The notes beneath the pieces are model-generated. The model worked only from the letters and a program-made list of their open reading frames with translations. It ran no database searches and had not been told where the DNA came from. From assembly GCA_015680685.1 (NCBI GenBank), contig MNCI01020931.1:228240-292239 (forward strand): DNA of 64,000 nt, written 5' to 3'. Positions within the stretch are counted from its first letter, which is position 1. Each line of letters opens with the position of its first letter. A program made the position numbers and the translations under genes. Below are positions 60,215-64,000 of the stretch, piece by piece. The stretch comes from Gnetum montanum (taxonomy: Eukaryota > Streptophyta > Gnetopsida > Gnetales > Gnetaceae).

Positions 60215-61275
60215 CTGGCTCATCCTTCATTTTGCAACATTGCATAGTTGTAAAACACACTGATGAGGGGTAAAACTCCTTGAAAAAATTTTGCATTTTT
60301 ACAATGAATATAGTCAATTTTTAGCTTTTTCTTTATTTCTTCTTTGCTTAGTGTAGAATTTGTAGCTTTATTCTTACACTTTTGGTCTTTTCTTTTATGC
60401 CACTTTTCGATATTTCTTAGACTCATGAGATCTCTTAATAAAATTTTTAAAATTTTTTGTTCTTTCTCATTGCCTGGAAAGATGCATCTTGCTGTTTTGG
60501 ATGTTCTTCCCAGTCCCTCATTTTTGTAGCCACCTCCTACTTTTTAGTAAGAGAGAACTACATAATAGAGTGCAAATTCTTTCAAAAAATGATCTTAAAC
60601 ACTAGATTAAATAGATTACTACATGAATCTATCCCTCATAAATTTACTTGACACTCCAGAAGATCCCTTAGATGATTCTTCCAATTGACCACTTCTTGAA
60701 TTGTTCCTACAACATCATGGTGTTCATAATAGAAAATAGGCCCCTCTCATTTGCAAATTGGATTTCAACCAAATCCTTGAATGTGAGGATTTTCTTAAAT
60801 CCTATACTTGCTTGACTTCACTAGGAAGACCTAAGTCTCTAGAACATCACCTTAGACATGATCTCTTATTGAAGAAACCTTTAAAAGCTTCAAGCTTTTA
60901 ATGTTAAGAATAATTTTAGGTGCCCTTGCCCCACCCTCACAATGGCATGTATGTTTAGGGTTTTTTTTTATTTGTGAAAACATGAATCTTATTTTTGTTG
61001 AGATCCTCCTTTTCTATTTATTCTTGACACATGTTGCTCATTCTTCACTTTGTAGCATTGCATGTTGGAAAACACAATGATGAGGGGTGAAACTCTTTGA
61101 AAATATTTTGTGTTGTTAAAATGAATAGAGTTAGTTTTTAGCTTTTTGTTTTACTACTTCTATGCTTAGTATGGAATTTGTTGCTTTGTTTCTGCACTTC
61201 TAGTATTTTCTTTAATGCCACTTTTTGATCTTTCATAGATGCACAGGATCTTTTAATAAACTTAAACCCTATTAT
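60215..61275 (+). repeat. Tandem dimer of dispersed repeat 'G', locus 2
   Basis: Same blocks as 32505-34110: 'tttgcaacattgcatagttg' (60230) and 'tttgtagcattgcatgttgg' (61040), 'gatgaggggt.aaactc', 'gcttttt', and 'cttgaattgttcctacaacatcatg' (60695). Period about 815 bp. No coding recognised. Confidence 0.7.
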
Positions 61276-61299
61276 TTGTTGCATCTACTCCATAGGTTA

Positions 61300-64000
61300 T
61301 AACCCTAGTCTTCTTGTCATTTTTCATATCAAACATCATTAACATTTTTAATGTAGAGTTGTGGATTAATGAAGCCATCAGAAATCTATGAAATAATAAT
61401 GCCAAAGACAAAAAGACTTCAGATATCTTTAGTAAACAACAAACTTCAACAAAATCCATTGATACCTAGCTGAGAGTTCCTAGTCAAATTCTATAGTTTT
61501 AACTCCTTAAACTTTATGGGATCTCCTAGATGGGTGGGATGTGAGGTCCCTACTCAAGAATTTAGTGGTAGGTTAGTTTGCATGTGGAGAAATAGGCTTG
61601 TCTTTCAAAATAATGTGGTTTCTTGTAGCTTTGTTGGTATTGAAGGTGAAGGAGTGAAAATTTTAAATGTTTATGAACTTGGGTCTACCTCTCTATGACC
61701 AGAGTTTAAAAGGTAGGTATTGAATATTGCTTCCAAGAAGGATTGGATTCTAGAAGTAGGCTATAACTTCACTAGAAGAAGAAAAGAAAGGTTCAACTTA
61801 TCAATTTTAAATTTTTTAATGACCTCTAACTTTTTGGAAAGGTTGTGGTGTTGAAGGTCCCTAATGTTATTTTATTTGGAAATAGCCAACTCAAGAGTAA
61901 TGGTGGTCAGCTTCTTACTTGAACAAGTTTTTCATTCCTCATTTGTGCTAGGTTAAGCATTGTTCAATTAGTAAGGCTCTTCCTTGGGTGTTTTGAAACC
62001 ATAGATTAATTATCTATAAGTGGAAGATGAAGGTTCATATGAAAGGCCTATTCAAGTTTGAGAATGTGTGGCTTACAAAGGAGCACTTTTGGATTGAGTT
62101 TGATTGTATTTAAAAGTGGGAGGGTTTTAATGTTAGGTCTAAAGGTAGAGTGAAGAAAATTTTGGAGGTTTAGTAATTTTTCTCAAAGCATAAAAAATAG
62201 ACATGGCTTTCATCAATATAAGATACTTTGGAGTGAATTGAGCAAGTCCAAGTCTAGGTGAATTTGCTATTGAAGTGGGAATCAATTATGCAGGATGTGG
62301 TAAATGTAGAGAAATTAATGAGATATCTAGCCAATGAGAAGGACGTTTATTGAAAGTAGTATTTGAAGGAAATATGGTTAAATGAGGGAACCAAAACTAA
62401 GTGTACTTTCATATGATTGCTAGTAGAAGGAATCAGAAAAAGTTCATGGTTAAGTTCTTATCAAATGCAAATCTCTAGGTAGCAATGGACTACTTTCACA
62501 CACTGTATGACTAGAATGAAAGTGTTGATCCTAGCCTTTTAGAAGGAATGGTTTCCTATTTGGTAACTTTGATAGATAATGACTTTTTATAGAGGTCATT
62601 GACTAGATAGAAAATAAGATTTGTGGCCCAAACTTGCTCAATCACAAAACTCCATGACTAGATGATTAGAACTTTATATTTATTAAACAGTATTAGGATA
62701 TCATCAAAGAAGAGTTAGAGAGGTTGTACTAGAAAGGATTTCAATATGGCACCTTCCCTAAGGTTTGGAAAAATACTTATATAATTATGCTCCCCAAAAA
62801 GAATGTGGGACAATCTCTAGAGGACTATAGGTCAATTAGCTTATGTAACAACTTATATAAAATCCTCTCCAAGATTCTAGTTAACCATATAAAATCTATG
62901 CTTATATGCATCATTAAAGAATAATAATTAAAGTTCATTCAAGGTAGGAACATTTCTAATAGTGTAATGACTAATAATAAGACCTTGCACTGGTCATATA
63001 TTTATAACTAGGGAATGTGCTTCCTCAAGCTTAATCTTGTCAAGGACTATGATAAAGTGGGTTGGAATGCATTAGTTTTTACTATTCAAAAGTTCAGGTT
63101 TAATAGCTAGTTCTATGAAATGATTTAATATATGATGTCTATGGTTAGATTCCAAGTCTCCATGCATAAGAAGATTTTCCTTAAATTTTACTTGGGAAGA
63201 GGGCTTACATAAGGAGATCCCTTTTCATCACACTTGTTTACCATTATTGTTGACAATCTTTATCATTGGGTTAGGAAGAATCAACTCTTGTCCCCCTATA
63301 TATAGGGCCTTCATACTCTTAGATATGTGGATGATATGATTGTCTTCTTCTTAGCTTCAATTCTTCAGGTGAAAAAGGTGTTGGAGAAATTCTATTAATT
63401 TATGGGTCTAGAAGTCAACTGGAATAAGATGGAGTTGTTCCATGTGGGACGCCCAGAAGGAAGGTTTGAATGCATTAGATGCATATTTGACTATTCATCT
63501 AGCTTATTCCCAATTATTAATCTAAGGTAGTCGCTTATCTTTAAGCACAAATCAAGCAAAATTTGAGATGGTCTTTTCACCAAGATGCAAAAGCAACTAG
63601 CTACTTGGAGAGATATGTTTTTGTCTTTTTTAGATAAACTAATCTTGATCAAATTTGTTTTCTTATGCATTCTAGTTTATAGTGTCCTTGTGTTCAACCC
63701 CTTAACCCATTTCATCACAAAAATTAATCAACTTGTTTATAATTACCTTTGGTCTAGTGGGGAGAAGCAATGTTGCTTTCATTTGGTATCTTTAAAGAAG
63801 GTGACCATATTATTTCATGCCTGTAGGTACTAACTGAGGAATTTTGGGAAGCAAGTCCTTATATTGATGGTGAAACTTAAATGGGAGGTATGGTCTTAGG
63901 AGGATAAACCTTGAATCAACTATATTCAAATGTGTTATTTTAATATGTGGACTTGCCCTACTAAGGCCTCTAAGATTTGAAAGACTAATAGGTGAGGATG
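61300..64000 (+). mobile_element. L1-type LINE ORF2, decayed, continues beyond window
   Basis: In broken plus frames, from about 61510 an endonuclease-like part ('SGRLVCMWRNRLVFQNN', 'VKILNVYELGS' for the usual INVY motif, 'YNFTRRRKERFN' later). Then RT: 'VWKNTYIIMLPKK' (62765), 'LEDYRSISLCNNLYKILSKI' (62815-62875), 'VKDYDKVGWNAL' (63035, FDKVDW motif), 'GDPFSSHLFTII' (63205, QGDPLSP motif), and YVDDM-like 'YVDDMIVFF' (63320-63345), then 'GLEVNWNKMELF', 'LATWRDMFLSFLDKLILIKF' and 'FITKINQLVYNYLWSSGEK' (63585-63760). Plant L1 order. Many TAG/TAA stops; inactive. Confidence 0.85.

Overview
The window is a repeat-dominated stretch of a large plant nuclear genome. The evidence is one intact, intron-containing cytosolic ribosomal protein gene (eL42) with plant-style architecture, surrounded by nested LTR retrotransposons, LINE remnants and tRNA-like SINE copies. 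Almost every retrotransposon reading frame is broken, often by TAG where Gln (CAG) or Trp (TGG) is expected. Conserved CG positions have become TG or CA, as expected of methylated, slowly decaying DNA. The species cannot be named from the sequence.

Layout. 1-1114: 3' end of a Ty3/gypsy element that begins outside the window (type-A LTR 157-1114). About 1390-1967: 3' end of an RTE-type LINE. 2570-3076 and 19475-19690: remnants of a 'C' LTR split by element B. 3077-19469: element B (minus strand, 5-bp duplication tttag). Inside B sits element A (6407-13891, plus strand, duplication catgc). 19691-27685: AT-rich DNA with SINE-like copies and L1-type LINE fragments. 27690-32490: element C1 (minus, initiator-Met-type primer site). 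32505-34110: a tandem dimer of a dispersed repeat 'G', with a 2-base N gap. 34117-36160: element C2 (plus). 36160-39660: SINE copies and diverged tandem repeats. 41399-42734: the eL42 gene, minus strand, five coding exons. 44960-59588: element E (minus), which still carries gag-PR-RT-RNase H-INT. E is interrupted by a solo LTR in its RT (50462-51500, acttg) and by a short deletion derivative, element D, in its 5' LTR (55654-59292, ctgca). 59957-61275: a T-rich minisatellite and a second G dimer. About 61300-64000: a decayed L1-type LINE running off the end.

Elements A, B, D and E form one related group. They share gag, an Asp-tRNA-type primer site, a similar polypurine region and related LTR ends, but differ in content. 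Only E carries pol. A and B keep gag and protease and jump from PR straight to post-integrase sequence. D keeps only the start of gag. This looks like an autonomous partner with families of gag-bearing non-autonomous derivatives. Their U3 promoters carry arrays of short inverted motifs just upstream of the TATA box, and the arrays differ in length and type between copies. B also carries a long decayed extra reading frame not seen in the other copies. I found no new operon-like system; the most interesting material is this modular retrotransposon family and the GC-AG intron in eL42.
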